A DNA stretch of 64,000 bases from Akkermansiaceae bacterium (GTDB taxonomy: Bacteria > Verrucomicrobiota > Verrucomicrobiia > Verrucomicrobiales > Akkermansiaceae): positions 1,116,001-1,180,000 of the forward strand of contig CAJJBQ010000002.1 of assembly GCA_905182405.1 (NCBI GenBank). Direction: 5' to 3'. Numbering within the stretch: the first letter of the stretch is position 1; each line of letters opens with the position of its first letter. Below the pieces are notes generated by a model. The model saw only the letters and a list, made by a program, of their open reading frames with translations. It was not told the DNA's origin and searched no databases. Positions 35,208-44,708 of the stretch are shown here, one piece after another. Position numbers and translations under genes: made by a program.

Positions 35208-36710
35208 ATGGATCTCGTCCCCCTGATTCCTCCCGTTGTTGCGCTCATTCTCATCCTTGTGACTCGGCAGGCCGCACTCTCGCTGGGGGCCGCCGTCATC
35301 GCCGGAGTCCTCCTCATCCACCAGGGAAACCCACTCGCTTCACTGAGAGCCCTCTTTGAAGAGATTCTTTTTTCAGTTTTTGAGAGTCCCTGGAACCTCA
35401 GCGCGATCCTCTTCACCCTCACCCTGGGAGGATTTGCCACCGTTCTCGAAAAAGGGGGAGGCTTCACCGCCCTCCTCAATCGCCTCATTTCCAAAGAAAC
35501 CAAGCAGCCGAAAAAACGTCTTCTTTTCGGCATTTACGGCCTAGGCCTTCTTTGCTTCTTCGATGGACTCGCCAACGCCATCCTTCTGGGCCGGATCTCC
35601 CGCCCCATGACCGATGCCCTGCGCATCTCCCGACAGTTCCTCGCCTACCTCATCGACTCCACCAGCGCCTGTGTTGCCTGCGTCGCCTTCATTTCCACCT
35701 GGATCGCCACTCAGCTTTCACTCATCGATGAAGGCCTTAAGGGTTCAGATGTTACGAGCAGTCCCGTTGACCTCTTCTTTGCCTCCATCCCCGCGAATCC
35801 CTACTGCCTTTTGACCCTCCTCTTAATTCCTCTCGCCATCCATCGATCATGGAAACCCGGCCCCATGGGAAAAGCTCTTCCGCACGAAACATCCACGCCA
35901 ATTGAATCATCAGACGAGCTGAAGGCTCGCACTTCCCTCATTCCTCTCGCTGCTCTTGTCCTTATCCTCCCTGGCTTCATCTACCTCTGGCAGGATACCC
36001 TATACACCGAGGATAAAATCCCTCTTCCATGGTCCTGGAAAAATGCCTTCAGATCCGATGGCGTTCCCTATGCTATGACCGCAGCGGGCTTCGTCGCCCT
36101 CGCCGTCGCCTGCCTTGCCTTCCCTCGCGCTCGTTGGAAAGAACTCCCCGAACATGTCACCCACGGAGCAGCCAGCCTCCTTCCTGCCCTCATCATTCTT
36201 CTCTGCGCTTGGTCCCTTGGAAAGGTCTTCAACGAACTCGGCACCGCCAACCTCCTAACCGATGTCATCAAGGGGTCGACTTCGGTAGCCTATCTCCCCC
36301 TCTTGGTTTTCCTCTTGGGCTCGGTCACAAGCTTCCTCACCGGAACCTCTTGGGGAACAATGGGCCTGCTCATGCCCATCGTCGTGCCCATCGGGATCGA
36401 CTTAGGCGCCGCGGATCAACTTACCACCCTTCTTCCGATGATCATCGGGGCCGTCTTTGGAGGCGCTGTATTCGGAGATCACTGCAGTCCCTTTTCCGAC
36501 ACCACCATCGTCTCCGCGATGGCCTCAGGCTGCTCGCCCACCTCGCACGTTATCACTCAAATCCCCTACGCCCTTCTCACCGCGCTCGGAGCAGCGATCG
36601 CCTATTCCCTCATGGCGTTTGGATTACCCGCCTGGATTTCCACCCTGATTTGCGCCGCCGCCATGAGCACTTTCGTCCTCACCCAGAAAGAACCTACCTC
36701 AGCCAACTAA
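35208..36710 (+). CDS. nhaC: Na+/H+ antiporter NhaC family
   Basis: A 500-aa integral membrane protein with about eleven to twelve hydrophobic helices. Conserved segments include 'LCFFDGLANAILLGRISRPM', 'AYLIDSTSACVACVAFISTW' and 'SFLTGTSWGTMGLLMPIVVP', followed by 'GAVFGDHCSPFSDTTIVSAM', which are hallmarks of NhaC-type antiporters including the charged residue pair in a transmembrane helix. It exchanges sodium for protons, as useful for a marine or saline life. Its stop overlaps the convergent dgt gene by 12 bp. Confidence 0.9.
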   Translation: MDLVPLIPPVVALILILVTRQAALSLGAAVIAGVLLIHQGNPLASLRALFEEILFSVFESPWNLSAILFTLTLGGFATVLEKGGGFTALLNRLISKETKQPKKRLLFGIYGLGLLCFFDGLANAILLGRISRPMTDALRISRQFLAYLIDSTSACVACVAFISTWIATQLSLIDEGLKGSDVTSSPVDLFFASIPANPYCLLTLLLIPLAIHRSWKPGPMGKALPHETSTPIESSDELKARTSLIPLAALVLILPGFIYLWQDTLYTEDKIPLPWSWKNAFRSDGVPYAMTAAGFVALAVACLAFPRARWKELPEHVTHGAASLLPALIILLCAWSLGKVFNELGTANLLTDVIKGSTSVAYLPLLVFLLGSVTSFLTGTSWGTMGLLMPIVVPIGIDLGAADQLTTLLPMIIGAVFGGAVFGDHCSPFSDTTIVSAMASGCSPTSHVITQIPYALLTALGAAIAYSLMAFGLPAWISTLICAAAMSTFVLTQKEPTSAN

Positions 36711-37988
36711 ATCTCCGATGCTTCCAAAACCAGGCTCGAACAACCTGCGATACATGCGCACCGCATAACCATCGGTCATGCCCGCCAGGAAATCGCAAAC
36801 GAGTCGCGCTTTCGCAGCCTCATCCGGAGCATTAGCGATCTCTTGCGCATCATCTTCACTCAAAAGTTCAAAGGTCTGACCATCGATCGATTCTCCTTTG
36901 ACATAACGCTTCTCCAGCACTTCCCATAGCCGACGTAGCATCAAGCTCCCTTTGTGCTCAAGCTGCTTAAGCTGGGGCGAAAGGAAAACCACTTCATAAG
37001 CCAGCTTCTTGAAGAGTTCGCTCTCCTGACGAATCTCATCATCGACCACTACCTTATAGGAATATCGATGCGTAACGCCGCTTAAAAAGTTCACCTCCCG
37101 CTCCAGGCTCGCTGCTTGGATAAAGCTCCCGATCCGTTTCCCCACAAAGGGCTCGATACGTCCTCTCCTAATCGCCCGTAGCAACTTACCCATGGGATTT
37201 TCGTCCGAAACCTCAACCTCGTTCTTTCTTGCCCACCGTTCCACTTTTCCAACCGTCAGGAACCCCGCACGAACCGAGTCGGCAAGATCGTTCAACGAGT
37301 AGGCCGTGTCGTCGGCCCAGTCCATGATCTGGCACTCAACCGACTTAAAAGAATCCCGAACATCCCCCGGCACCAACTCAGCCGGGAAATCATGCCCCCC
37401 GAGCGCCCAATCCAGAGAACCCACCTGAGAATTATAGAGGAAATGATTGCGGGGTAGTTTTCCCGTCACCGACTTGAGCTCGCTCCAAAGTGATTTGTAT
37501 TTCAACACCCCATCCATAAAGGCCCGCGTTGGATCCATTCCAGTGCGGCTCTGCGAAAAAATACGATCCGTCAGCAAGCGCAACGTCTGGGCATTCCCTT
37601 CGAATCCCCCATATCCCGCCATAAAATGATTCAGTGACCGCTCCCCCGCGTGCCCGAACGGTGGATGGCCCAGGTCGTGCGACAAACAAACAGCCTCCAT
37701 CAAATCTTCGTCGACGAAAAAGTCATCCTCTAACAAATCACTCGAATGCTTCAGCCAACGACACACCGATTTGCCAATCTGCGCAACTTCGAGTGAATGA
37801 GTCAGTCGCGTGCGATAAAAATCATACTCCCCACTCCAAAAGACCTGCGTCTTGCTCTGCATTCTCCGAAACGTAGGCGTATGAAGCACCCGGTCCCGAT
37901 CCACCTGAAAAGGACTACGAAAGCCCGCTTGGTCCGTCCGACCTGATCGTCTCTCGATATCAAAAGCTCCGTAAAACCGATTTTGCAC
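36699..37988 (-). CDS. dgt: dGTP triphosphohydrolase (HD domain)
   Basis: A 429-aa protein starting at GTG 37988. The HD-domain metal ligands are present: 'RTRLTHSLEVAQIG' (first His), 'CLSHDLGHPPFGHAGE' (HD pair), and 'IMDWADDTAYSLND' (third Asp). The opening 'RRSGRTDQAGFRSPFQVDRD' and 'FRRMQSKTQVF' are typical of dGTPase-like proteins, which hydrolyse dGTP to deoxyguanosine and triphosphate and adjust nucleotide pools. The gene is single and convergent with nhaC. Confidence 0.94.
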   Translation of the reverse strand: MQNRFYGAFDIERRSGRTDQAGFRSPFQVDRDRVLHTPTFRRMQSKTQVFWSGEYDFYRTRLTHSLEVAQIGKSVCRWLKHSSDLLEDDFFVDEDLMEAVCLSHDLGHPPFGHAGERSLNHFMAGYGGFEGNAQTLRLLTDRIFSQSRTGMDPTRAFMDGVLKYKSLWSELKSVTGKLPRNHFLYNSQVGSLDWALGGHDFPAELVPGDVRDSFKSVECQIMDWADDTAYSLNDLADSVRAGFLTVGKVERWARKNEVEVSDENPMGKLLRAIRRGRIEPFVGKRIGSFIQAASLEREVNFLSGVTHRYSYKVVVDDEIRQESELFKKLAYEVVFLSPQLKQLEHKGSLMLRRLWEVLEKRYVKGESIDGQTFELLSEDDAQEIANAPDEAAKARLVCDFLAGMTDGYAVRMYRRLFEPGFGSIGDLVG

Positions 37989-38035
37989 GCACCTCTTTAG
38001 CGTAGATCAGTTCAAACACCAACCTTCTCACTCAG

Positions 38036-38071
38036 TTGACGCAACCCATTTTCTCTGCTAGGGTATCCTAG
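38036..38071 (+). promoter_or_regulatory. Candidate promoter with dyad at the metal-protein gene
   Basis: TTGACG (38036-38041) is followed after 17 bases by TAGGGT, a weak -10, which lies within the perfect inverted repeat CTAGG-GTAT-CCTAG (38058-38071). The dyad overlaps both the putative -10 and the GTG start codon of the His-rich protein, so a bound repressor would block transcription. It suggests a leaderless or very short-leader transcript. Which metal sensor would bind is not evident. Confidence 0.4.
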
Positions 38072-38493
38072 TGTTTCGCAAAACGTCAGCTTCCGTTCTG
38101 CTTACAGTCATGAGTCTTCTCATCGGCTTGCAAGCTCCTGTGCTCGGATTTTGCCAACATTCTCAGACGTTCTTCTTTTCCACACCGCAGTGCGAATCTC
38201 CTGAGACGGAAAAAAGCCATGTCAATTACCACGACTGCGACTGCCACCACGAGCATGATCAGGAGGCTCTGGACCCATGCGACGAATCTCACCAGTTTCT
38301 CGCTCTCGATGTCGATGATTTCACTAAGGCCAGCAGCGAATTCTCACCCGATCTCCGCTTCCTTACGGCACCGATCTCCGCCACCCCGGCACCCCTTCTT
38401 CAGCAGGAAAAGGTCACCCTTTCTTCGTTCTCTTCCCGTGCACCCCCACCGGGAGTGCCCCTCTTCCGCCTGCACTCCGTCTGGCGCCTCTGA
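38071..38493 (+). CDS. Exported His/Cys-rich protein of the metal-efflux locus
   Basis: A 140-aa protein from GTG 38071 with a signal peptide 'MFRKTSASVLLTVMSLLIGL'. The mature part has a metal-binding-looking cluster 'NYHDCDCHHEHDQ' followed by 'CDESHQF', and ends 'APPPGVPLFRLHSVWRL'. The Cys/His cluster and the position at the head of the RND efflux operon suggest periplasmic metal binding. An internal ATG at 38110 would cut the charged N-terminus. The family is not named here. Confidence 0.7.
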   Translation: MFRKTSASVLLTVMSLLIGLQAPVLGFCQHSQTFFFSTPQCESPETEKSHVNYHDCDCHHEHDQEALDPCDESHQFLALDVDDFTKASSEFSPDLRFLTAPISATPAPLLQQEKVTLSSFSSRAPPPGVPLFRLHSVWRL

Positions 38494-38542
38494 TTTTTAA
38501 AAGGTGGAATGACTCCTCAGTCATCTTCCACAGGACCGTGAC

Positions 38543-39076
38543 CTAGAAAGGCCACGCAACCCCGATCCGACTCGGTCCCGCATTGAGATAGAATCCCGGC
38601 TCACTCACACCGCCCCGCAGGCTAATCGCCCATCCAAGTCCCGGCAGCGTTTTCCAAAACACCGAAAAATGTTCACGCGTCACCGAGGAATCGAAACGCG
38701 CTGGCTTTTCTCCACTCCCGGAGACAACCCACGCCTCGGCGTGATCCGGAATCTTAAACCACTTCGCTCGATCTCCCCGCCACCAAAATCCATCCACCGC
38801 AGGATACTTCTTATTTTCCGGCACGATCACTTTTCTTCCTTCTTCCGGAATCACCCGAAAATCAGCCAATCCTTCTTTTGTGAAACCAGCAAAGGTCAGC
38901 TTCCCTGTCAAAAAATTCCGCTTTATTATATCATCCTCCGCAACAACCTCCCTCTCTTTAACTCGCTCAATCGCCTCACTTATCGTCACTGGCTTACTCG
39001 TCACCTGCCGCTCCTCCATCGAAACACACGACATAAAGCACGTTGCCAAAAAACTGATCCCTATGAAGCCTCTCAT
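38543..39076 (-). CDS. Lipoprotein of unknown function, 177 aa
   Basis: From ATG 39076 the protein starts 'MRGFIGISFLATCFMSCVSM', with lipobox FMSC. The mature domain is rich in charged residues with conserved-looking 'VDGFWWRGDRAKWFKIPDHA' and ends in a beta-rich 'LGWAISLRGGVSEPGFY' segment. It lies on the opposite strand inside the metal-efflux locus; its start codon is only 30 bp from that of the outer-membrane factor, so promoters must overlap. Unrecognised; periplasmic by its signal. Confidence 0.6.
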   Translation of the reverse strand: MRGFIGISFLATCFMSCVSMEERQVTSKPVTISEAIERVKEREVVAEDDIIKRNFLTGKLTFAGFTKEGLADFRVIPEEGRKVIVPENKKYPAVDGFWWRGDRAKWFKIPDHAEAWVVSGSGEKPARFDSSVTREHFSVFWKTLPGLGWAISLRGGVSEPGFYLNAGPSRIGVAWPF

Positions 39077-39106
39077 TTCCGAGCCCAACTTATCATCTCT
39101 TGCCTC

Positions 39107-40381
39107 ATGAAAAAGCTCCTCTTTTTAACTCCTGTGATCCTCGCATCCTGCTCCAACCGGCAAGTCGATATTCCCATCGTCACGGTTAAGCCAATCGTCG
39201 AAACTGCCACAAAGCACAGCACGTCCGCTATTAATCTCACCTTCGCAAACCTTCCCGCGAAGGTCCGCGCAAACAATCCGTATCTCGCCGCCGCCCGCCA
39301 TCTCATCGGAGAAGCACAAGGAAAGCTTCATCAGTCAGGACTCCGGAGCAATCCCGAACTCGAAGTCGAGTTCGAAACCGGAAATCGCTTCCACGACCTC
39401 ATGCTCACCGTCGGTGTCTCACAACGTTTCCCGCGCACCAACCGACTCGTCATCGAAAAACGAGCCTCACAAATTCTCGTGCAAGCCGCAGCCGCCGAGA
39501 TCCGCAATGTCGAACGCCAACTCATCGGCGAAGCTCGCACCGCCTTCACCAAGGTCCTCGCCCTTCGACAGGAACAAGCCCTCATCAAGAAACAAGAAGC
39601 CAACGCCCGACAGCTCGCCGACTTCATCATCAAGTCCGCGGAACAAGGTGAAGCCTCCCTCCTCGAAGCCGGCACCGCTCTTCTGGAAGCCACCCGCCTT
39701 TCGAATCGTGCCGAGCAAGTTTCCATCCGATCCCAGCTTGCCCTCGCCTCCCTCAAGCCCATCCTGGGCCTGTCGCCCGATAACACTCTCGTCACCACCC
39801 AGACCCTCCCCGAACCCAGCCTTCCTCCGATGCTCGTCGCTTCCGTTCGACGGCCCGACCTCCAGGCCGCCCAACTGCGCGCAAAAAGCGCGAGCGCTTC
39901 AAAGGACCTCGAAAGAGCCCGAGTCCGCGACGACTTCGAAGCCGGAATCTTCGCCGGTCTTGGACGTGCCGAGGACGCGCCCGATGGCATCGAGGCCGAG
40001 CAAATCATCGGCGTCCGATTCAAAATCCCCTTCACCTATTACAACGACAACTCCGGCAACATCCTCGCCGCCGACGCCCGTCATCAACGCCTCACCGCTG
40101 AAGTAGATGCCCTCCACCGCAGCATCAGCGCCGAGGCCCACGCCTCCTATCAGGAAATGGCCCAGTGGTCTGCTCTCTCGGATCAGATCGAAGCCAACCT
40201 CATCCCCCTGGCCGACGCCCAGATCACAAAGACAAAGGATGCCTACTCCCGCGGCGAAATCCCCTTGCAAGACGTCCTGCGCGCCCAAGAGCAGCGCCTT
40301 TCCCTTCTTACCTCTCAGCTCCAAGCCATCCGTGACTTCCACCTCGCGCACGCCAACTACCTTACCGCTACGGCCCAATGA
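39107..40381 (+). CDS. Outer-membrane efflux factor, TolC/CzcC-like
   Basis: A 424-aa lipoprotein-type outer-membrane factor from ATG 39107 ('MKKLLFLTPVILASCSNRQV', lipobox LASC, Cys15). Two OEP repeats rich in long helices (about residues 60-230 and 255-424) with 'HLIGEAQGKLHQSGLRSNPE' near the first hairpin identify the family. It forms the outer-membrane channel of a tripartite pump. Its stop overlaps the adaptor start as ATGA, coupling the two proteins. A longer in-frame reading to 38669 lies over the opposite-strand lipoprotein and is rejected. Confidence 0.88.
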   Translation: MKKLLFLTPVILASCSNRQVDIPIVTVKPIVETATKHSTSAINLTFANLPAKVRANNPYLAAARHLIGEAQGKLHQSGLRSNPELEVEFETGNRFHDLMLTVGVSQRFPRTNRLVIEKRASQILVQAAAAEIRNVERQLIGEARTAFTKVLALRQEQALIKKQEANARQLADFIIKSAEQGEASLLEAGTALLEATRLSNRAEQVSIRSQLALASLKPILGLSPDNTLVTTQTLPEPSLPPMLVASVRRPDLQAAQLRAKSASASKDLERARVRDDFEAGIFAGLGRAEDAPDGIEAEQIIGVRFKIPFTYYNDNSGNILAADARHQRLTAEVDALHRSISAEAHASYQEMAQWSALSDQIEANLIPLADAQITKTKDAYSRGEIPLQDVLRAQEQRLSLLTSQLQAIRDFHLAHANYLTATAQ

Positions 40382-41454
40382 AACGTTTCATCCTTCCCCT
40401 CCTCCTCGCCCTTCCACTCTTCGCTGAAGATGAAGAAGAGCGCATCAACCTCAGCAAAAGCGCCGCACGAAACCTCGGCATCGAAGTCGTGGAATCCGAG
40501 GACATCACCTTTGAAAGCATCTTCTTCGTCATCGGGCGACTCCAGGAAATCCCAAGCAACCACACCGTCGTCTCCAGCCGCATCCCCGGTCACGTCTCCA
40601 AGCTCAACGTCATTGCCGGTGACTTTGTCAAAAAAGGAGACCCCGTCATGAAGGTTCAGAGCCGTCAGTCCGGCAACCCGCCACCCACCGTCACCCTCTA
40701 CGCACCGAGCTCCGGAATCGTCGCCGAAAGCCATGTGCGCCTCGGCGAGCCCGTCGACCCCTCCAAGGAACTCCTCGACATCCTCGACCTCCGACAAATT
40801 TGGGCCATTGCCCGCGTCCCCCAACAAGAAGCCGGAAAACTCAAGATCGGCAGCAAAGCCCGTATTCATATCGCCGCCCTGCAGGACCAAACTATCGAAG
40901 GAAAACTCATCCGATTCGGCACCACCGCCGACTCCATCTCAGGCACCTTCGATGCCATCTTCCTCATCGAAAATCCCGAGAACACCTTGCGCCCCGGAAT
41001 GCGCGCCGAGTTCTCCATCATCACCGCCACCCGCAAAGACGTCACCGCCGTACCTCGTAAAGCCGTTCAGGGAGACATCACCAATCGCGTCGTCTACGTG
41101 AAGGACTTTGATCTCCCCAACTCTTTCATCAAGGCTCCCGTCATCACCGGCGAGGAAAACGACCAATTCATCGAAATTAAAGACGGCCTCTTCCCCGGCG
41201 ACGAAGTCGTCACCACCGGTGCCTACCTCCTCGGCTTCGCCGGCGGCGGAAACCTCTCCCTCAAAGAAGTCCTCGATGCCGCCCACGGCCACGAGCACAA
41301 CGAAGGCGGCTCCGAAATCACCGAAGGCCAAAAAACAAAGGAAGACGACCACGATCATCCCACCTCCTCCCGCCTCACAACCCTCCTCATTCTAGCAAAC
41401 CTCATCCTCCTAACCCTCCTTATCCTGGCCGGAATCAAGCTCGCCAAAAAATAA
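40378..41454 (+). CDS. RND periplasmic adaptor (CzcB-like) with C-terminal membrane anchor
   Basis: A 358-aa membrane-fusion protein with signal peptide 'MKRFILPLLLALPLFA'. The lipoyl/barrel-sandwich part holds 'SRIPGHVSKLNVIAGDFVKK' and 'VTLYAPSSGIVAESHV', and the beta-barrel part 'RPGMRAEFSIITATR' precedes 'VPRKAVQGDITNRVVYV'. Unusually the C-terminus has a His-rich segment (about residues 300-325, 'HGHEHNEGG' ... 'DDHDHP') and then a 20-residue hydrophobic helix near 333-353 ending 'KLAKK'. This would anchor the protein in the inner membrane, in addition to or instead of the N-terminal signal. Coupled to the outer-membrane factor by ATGA. Confidence 0.87.
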   Translation: MKRFILPLLLALPLFAEDEEERINLSKSAARNLGIEVVESEDITFESIFFVIGRLQEIPSNHTVVSSRIPGHVSKLNVIAGDFVKKGDPVMKVQSRQSGNPPPTVTLYAPSSGIVAESHVRLGEPVDPSKELLDILDLRQIWAIARVPQQEAGKLKIGSKARIHIAALQDQTIEGKLIRFGTTADSISGTFDAIFLIENPENTLRPGMRAEFSIITATRKDVTAVPRKAVQGDITNRVVYVKDFDLPNSFIKAPVITGEENDQFIEIKDGLFPGDEVVTTGAYLLGFAGGGNLSLKEVLDAAHGHEHNEGGSEITEGQKTKEDDHDHPTSSRLTTLLILANLILLTLLILAGIKLAKK

Positions 41455-41475
41455 CCCTCCCCGTCCCAGCCCCCA

Positions 41476-41515
41476 ACCAAGCCGTTCAAATCTCACCGTT
41501 CGTGCTCAAATCTCA
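41476..41515 (+). repeat. Copy 1 of a 40-bp repeat flanking the RND pump
   Basis: ACCAAGCC-GT-TCAAATCTCA-C-CGTTCGTG-CT-CAAATCTCA. The second copy (45440-45480) differs at about six positions and by one base in length. The element lies in the 75 bp between the adaptor stop and the pump start, close to the GTG start codon. Direct orientation to copy 2. Confidence 0.6.
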
Positions 41516-41529
41516 AATTTCATCTCCCC

Positions 41530-44500
41530 GTGCTCACCCACCTTATCAACTTCTCCCTCGCCCAACGCGCACTCGTCCTCGCGCTCGGCGTCATTGTGCT
41601 CATCCTCGGATGGCAGACAACGAAAAGGTTGCCCGTCGACGTCCTCCCCGACCTTACCAAGCCCACCGTCACCATTCTCACCGAAGCTCCCGGCCTCTCA
41701 CCCGAAGAAGTCGAAACCCGCGTCACCATTCCACTCGAGCGCAGCCTCATGGGCGTCAACGGCCTCAACCGACTCCGCACCACCAGCGACATCGGCCTCT
41801 CGCTCACCTTCGTCGAATTCGACTGGGGAACCAACATCTACCAAGCCCGTCAGTTCGTTCAAGAACGCCTCTCCGCAGCGGAACTCCCCAAGGATGTCAC
41901 ACCCTACATGACGCCCGCCACTTCGCTCATGGGAAACATTATGCTCGTGAGCGTGCTCGATCCCACCGGCGAAATCTCTCCACAAGATCTCCGCACCCAA
42001 GCCGATTGGGTCATCGGCCGACGCCTCCAATCCATCCCCGGAATTGCCGAAGTCCTCCCCATGGGCGGTGGCATCAAGCAAGTCCAAGTCCAACCCGATC
42101 CCCAGCGCATGCTCGCACTCGGCGTAAACTACGATGAACTTCGTAATTCCGTCGCAAATGCCGTGCGCAATTCCACCGGCGGATACATCGAGGGCGACTC
42201 ACAAGAAATCATGGTCCGAAATTTGGCCATGACCACCGATCTCGACCTCATCGGAAACACCACCGTGCGCCACCAGGACGACCGACCACTCCGCATCAAA
42301 GACGTCGCCCAGGTCGTCTGGGGAACCGAACCCATGCGAGGCGATGCCGGCACCACCACCGGCGAACCCGGCAGCCTGGAAGGCCATCCCTCCGTCATCC
42401 TCTCGATCACCAAAGCCCCCGGCTACGACACTCTCGATCTCACCGACAAGCTCGAGACCGCCCTCGATGACCTCCGTAAAACCCTCCCCGGAAATACCGA
42501 GATTATAGTGAGCTACCGTCAGGCTGACTACATCAACCTCTCCCTCACCAACCTCAAGGACGCCCTCCTCCACGGAGGAATCATGGTCGCACTCGTCCTC
42601 TTTCTCTTCCTTCTCAACTTCCGCATCACCCTCATCACGCTCACCGCGATTCCCCTTTCGCTCGCCATTTCCGTCATCGTCTTTTCTCTCTTCGATCTCG
42701 GAATCAACTCCATGACGCTTGGCGGATTCGCCGTCGCCATCGGCATGGTCGTCGATGACGCCATTGTCGATGTTGAGAACGTCTACCGCCGCCTCCGCGA
42801 AAACCCGAAAGGCAACCGTCTCAAAATCATCGCCGCCGCTTCCTCGGAAATCCGCTCCTCCATTCTCTACGCGACGATCCTCATCATTCTCGTCTTTGTC
42901 CCACTCCTCTCCCTTTCCGGAGTCGAAGGTCGACTCTTCTCCCCCATCGCCATCGCCACCATCGTGAGCATGGCCGCCTCCTTCCTCGTCTCCCTCACCA
43001 TCATCCCGGTCCTCTCCTCCTTTCTCCTTAGACCAGACCCAGACAAAGTCCACCGCGATGGTCTTGTCCTCCGCCTCATCAAAGGAGCATTTGAAGGAGT
43101 TCTTCGCCTCTCCCTCGCCCAGCCCTTCGTGGTCATGGCAATCGCCGCCTTCCTCGTCGCCGTCGGCGCAATCACCTATCCCGAGATGGGCAAAAATTTC
43201 CTTCCCACCTTCCGCGAGCCCACCGCCGTCATCGCCACCGCCGCCAGCCCCGGAACCTCTCTGGCAAAAACAAGCGAGATCAGCCACACTGCCATGAAAT
43301 TAATTGGCCAAATCCCCGAGGTGAAAACCGTCTCCTTCCGCGTCGGCCGTGCCGAAAATGGCGACCACGTCGTCCCCGTTTCCACCGTCGAATTTGAAGT
43401 GGAGTTCAAAGAGCACTTCGAGCGCTCGAAAGAAGAGGTCCTCAAAGATCTTCACCAAACGATGAAGAACATCCCGGGAACTTTCTCCGCCATGAGTTCC
43501 CCTCTGGGCGACCGAATCGGCCACATGCTCTCCGGCGTTTCAGCAAAGGTCGCCATCAAGATCTACGGACCTGATCTCGACACTCTCAGCGACCTCGGGA
43601 ACAAGGTCGCCCAAATCGCCCGTGGGATCCCTGGCCTGGAACAAGCGCGCCCCGAGCCCCAAGCCGCCATTCCCCAACTGCGTATTGAACCCGATCACGA
43701 GCGCCTTCTCGCCTACGGAATGACCCCCGGAAAACTCAACGACCAACTCGCAAGCCTCATCGGCGGCGAGATCCTCACCCAAGTATACGACAACGAACGA
43801 ACCTACGACCTCGTCCTCCGCCTCCCCGAAGAATGGCGCAAGAATCCCCGAAAACTCGGCGACATCTACCTCGACACCCAATCCGGCATCCAGGCGCCTC
43901 TCCGGGACCTCGCCAACATCCGGCCCGCCAGCGGCCCCAACAATATCCTCCGCGAAAACACCCAGCGCCGCTTCGTCGTTTCCATCAACCCCTCATCGCA
44001 AAACCTCGTCGAACTGGTCGACCAACTCCAGGAACGCCTCGATGAAGAACTCGTCCTCCCCGAGGGATATTCCATCTCATTTGAAGGCGACTATCTCGCG
44101 CAGCAAAAAGCGACCAAGCAAATCCTCTTCTTCTCGGCCATTCTCTTGCTCGTCATCATCTTCCTCCTCTTCACCTACTTCCAGAGCTTCAACTTCACCC
44201 TCCAGGTTCTTCTCGATATCCCCATCGCCCTTACTGGCGGAATCCTGCTGACGAGCTATAGTCTCAACAATGTCTCCATCGCCACCTTGGTCGGCTTGAT
44301 CGCCATCGCCGGAATCTCCACACGAAACTCCATCATGCTCATCTCGCACTATCTCCACCTGATGAGGCACGAGAATGAAGACTTTAGCATCCCCATGATC
44401 ATCCGCGGCACCTCCGAACGCCTGGTCCCCGTCCTCATGACGGCGATCTCCGCTGGAGTCGCCCTTCTTCCCCTCACCATGGATCTAGGCTTCCTCCCTT

Positions 44501-44688
44501 TCGTCGAACCTGGTGAACCCAGCCTCGCCGAAGGAAAAGAAATCCTTAACCCCGTCGCCCTCGTCATCGTCGGCGGCCTCGTCTCATCCACTCTTTTCGG
44601 GCTCTTAGTAACTCCGGCGGTTTTTTGGACCTTCGGGAAAACCTCCGCCAAAAAAGCAATCACGGCCCAAGCTGCCGCTTCTCATTAA
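41530..44688 (+). CDS. Heavy-metal efflux RND pump, CzcA/CusA family
   Basis: A 1052-aa inner-membrane proton/metal antiporter starting at GTG 41530. It has the RND layout: helix 1 (about 13-30), a large periplasmic loop, helices 2-6 (about 345-500), a second loop, and helices 8-12. 'SLTFVEFDWGTNIYQARQFV' and 'GSLEGHPSVILSITKAPGYD' are HME-RND landmarks. The proton-relay region in helix 4 reads 'GGFAVAIGMVVDDAIVDVEN', with Asp409 and Asp410, closest to the verrucomicrobial/Bacteroidetes HME variant rather than classical CzcA or CusA; the exported metal cannot be deduced. Works with the outer-membrane factor and adaptor upstream. Confidence 0.92.
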   Translation: MLTHLINFSLAQRALVLALGVIVLILGWQTTKRLPVDVLPDLTKPTVTILTEAPGLSPEEVETRVTIPLERSLMGVNGLNRLRTTSDIGLSLTFVEFDWGTNIYQARQFVQERLSAAELPKDVTPYMTPATSLMGNIMLVSVLDPTGEISPQDLRTQADWVIGRRLQSIPGIAEVLPMGGGIKQVQVQPDPQRMLALGVNYDELRNSVANAVRNSTGGYIEGDSQEIMVRNLAMTTDLDLIGNTTVRHQDDRPLRIKDVAQVVWGTEPMRGDAGTTTGEPGSLEGHPSVILSITKAPGYDTLDLTDKLETALDDLRKTLPGNTEIIVSYRQADYINLSLTNLKDALLHGGIMVALVLFLFLLNFRITLITLTAIPLSLAISVIVFSLFDLGINSMTLGGFAVAIGMVVDDAIVDVENVYRRLRENPKGNRLKIIAAASSEIRSSILYATILIILVFVPLLSLSGVEGRLFSPIAIATIVSMAASFLVSLTIIPVLSSFLLRPDPDKVHRDGLVLRLIKGAFEGVLRLSLAQPFVVMAIAAFLVAVGAITYPEMGKNFLPTFREPTAVIATAASPGTSLAKTSEISHTAMKLIGQIPEVKTVSFRVGRAENGDHVVPVSTVEFEVEFKEHFERSKEEVLKDLHQTMKNIPGTFSAMSSPLGDRIGHMLSGVSAKVAIKIYGPDLDTLSDLGNKVAQIARGIPGLEQARPEPQAAIPQLRIEPDHERLLAYGMTPGKLNDQLASLIGGEILTQVYDNERTYDLVLRLPEEWRKNPRKLGDIYLDTQSGIQAPLRDLANIRPASGPNNILRENTQRRFVVSINPSSQNLVELVDQLQERLDEELVLPEGYSISFEGDYLAQQKATKQILFFSAILLLVIIFLLFTYFQSFNFTLQVLLDIPIALTGGILLTSYSLNNVSIATLVGLIAIAGISTRNSIMLISHYLHLMRHENEDFSIPMIIRGTSERLVPVLMTAISAGVALLPLTMDLGFLPFVEPGEPSLAEGKEILNPVALVIVGGLVSSTLFGLLVTPAVFWTFGKTSAKKAITAQAAASH

Positions 44689-44708
44689 ACAACCAATCCC
44701 AAAACCAT

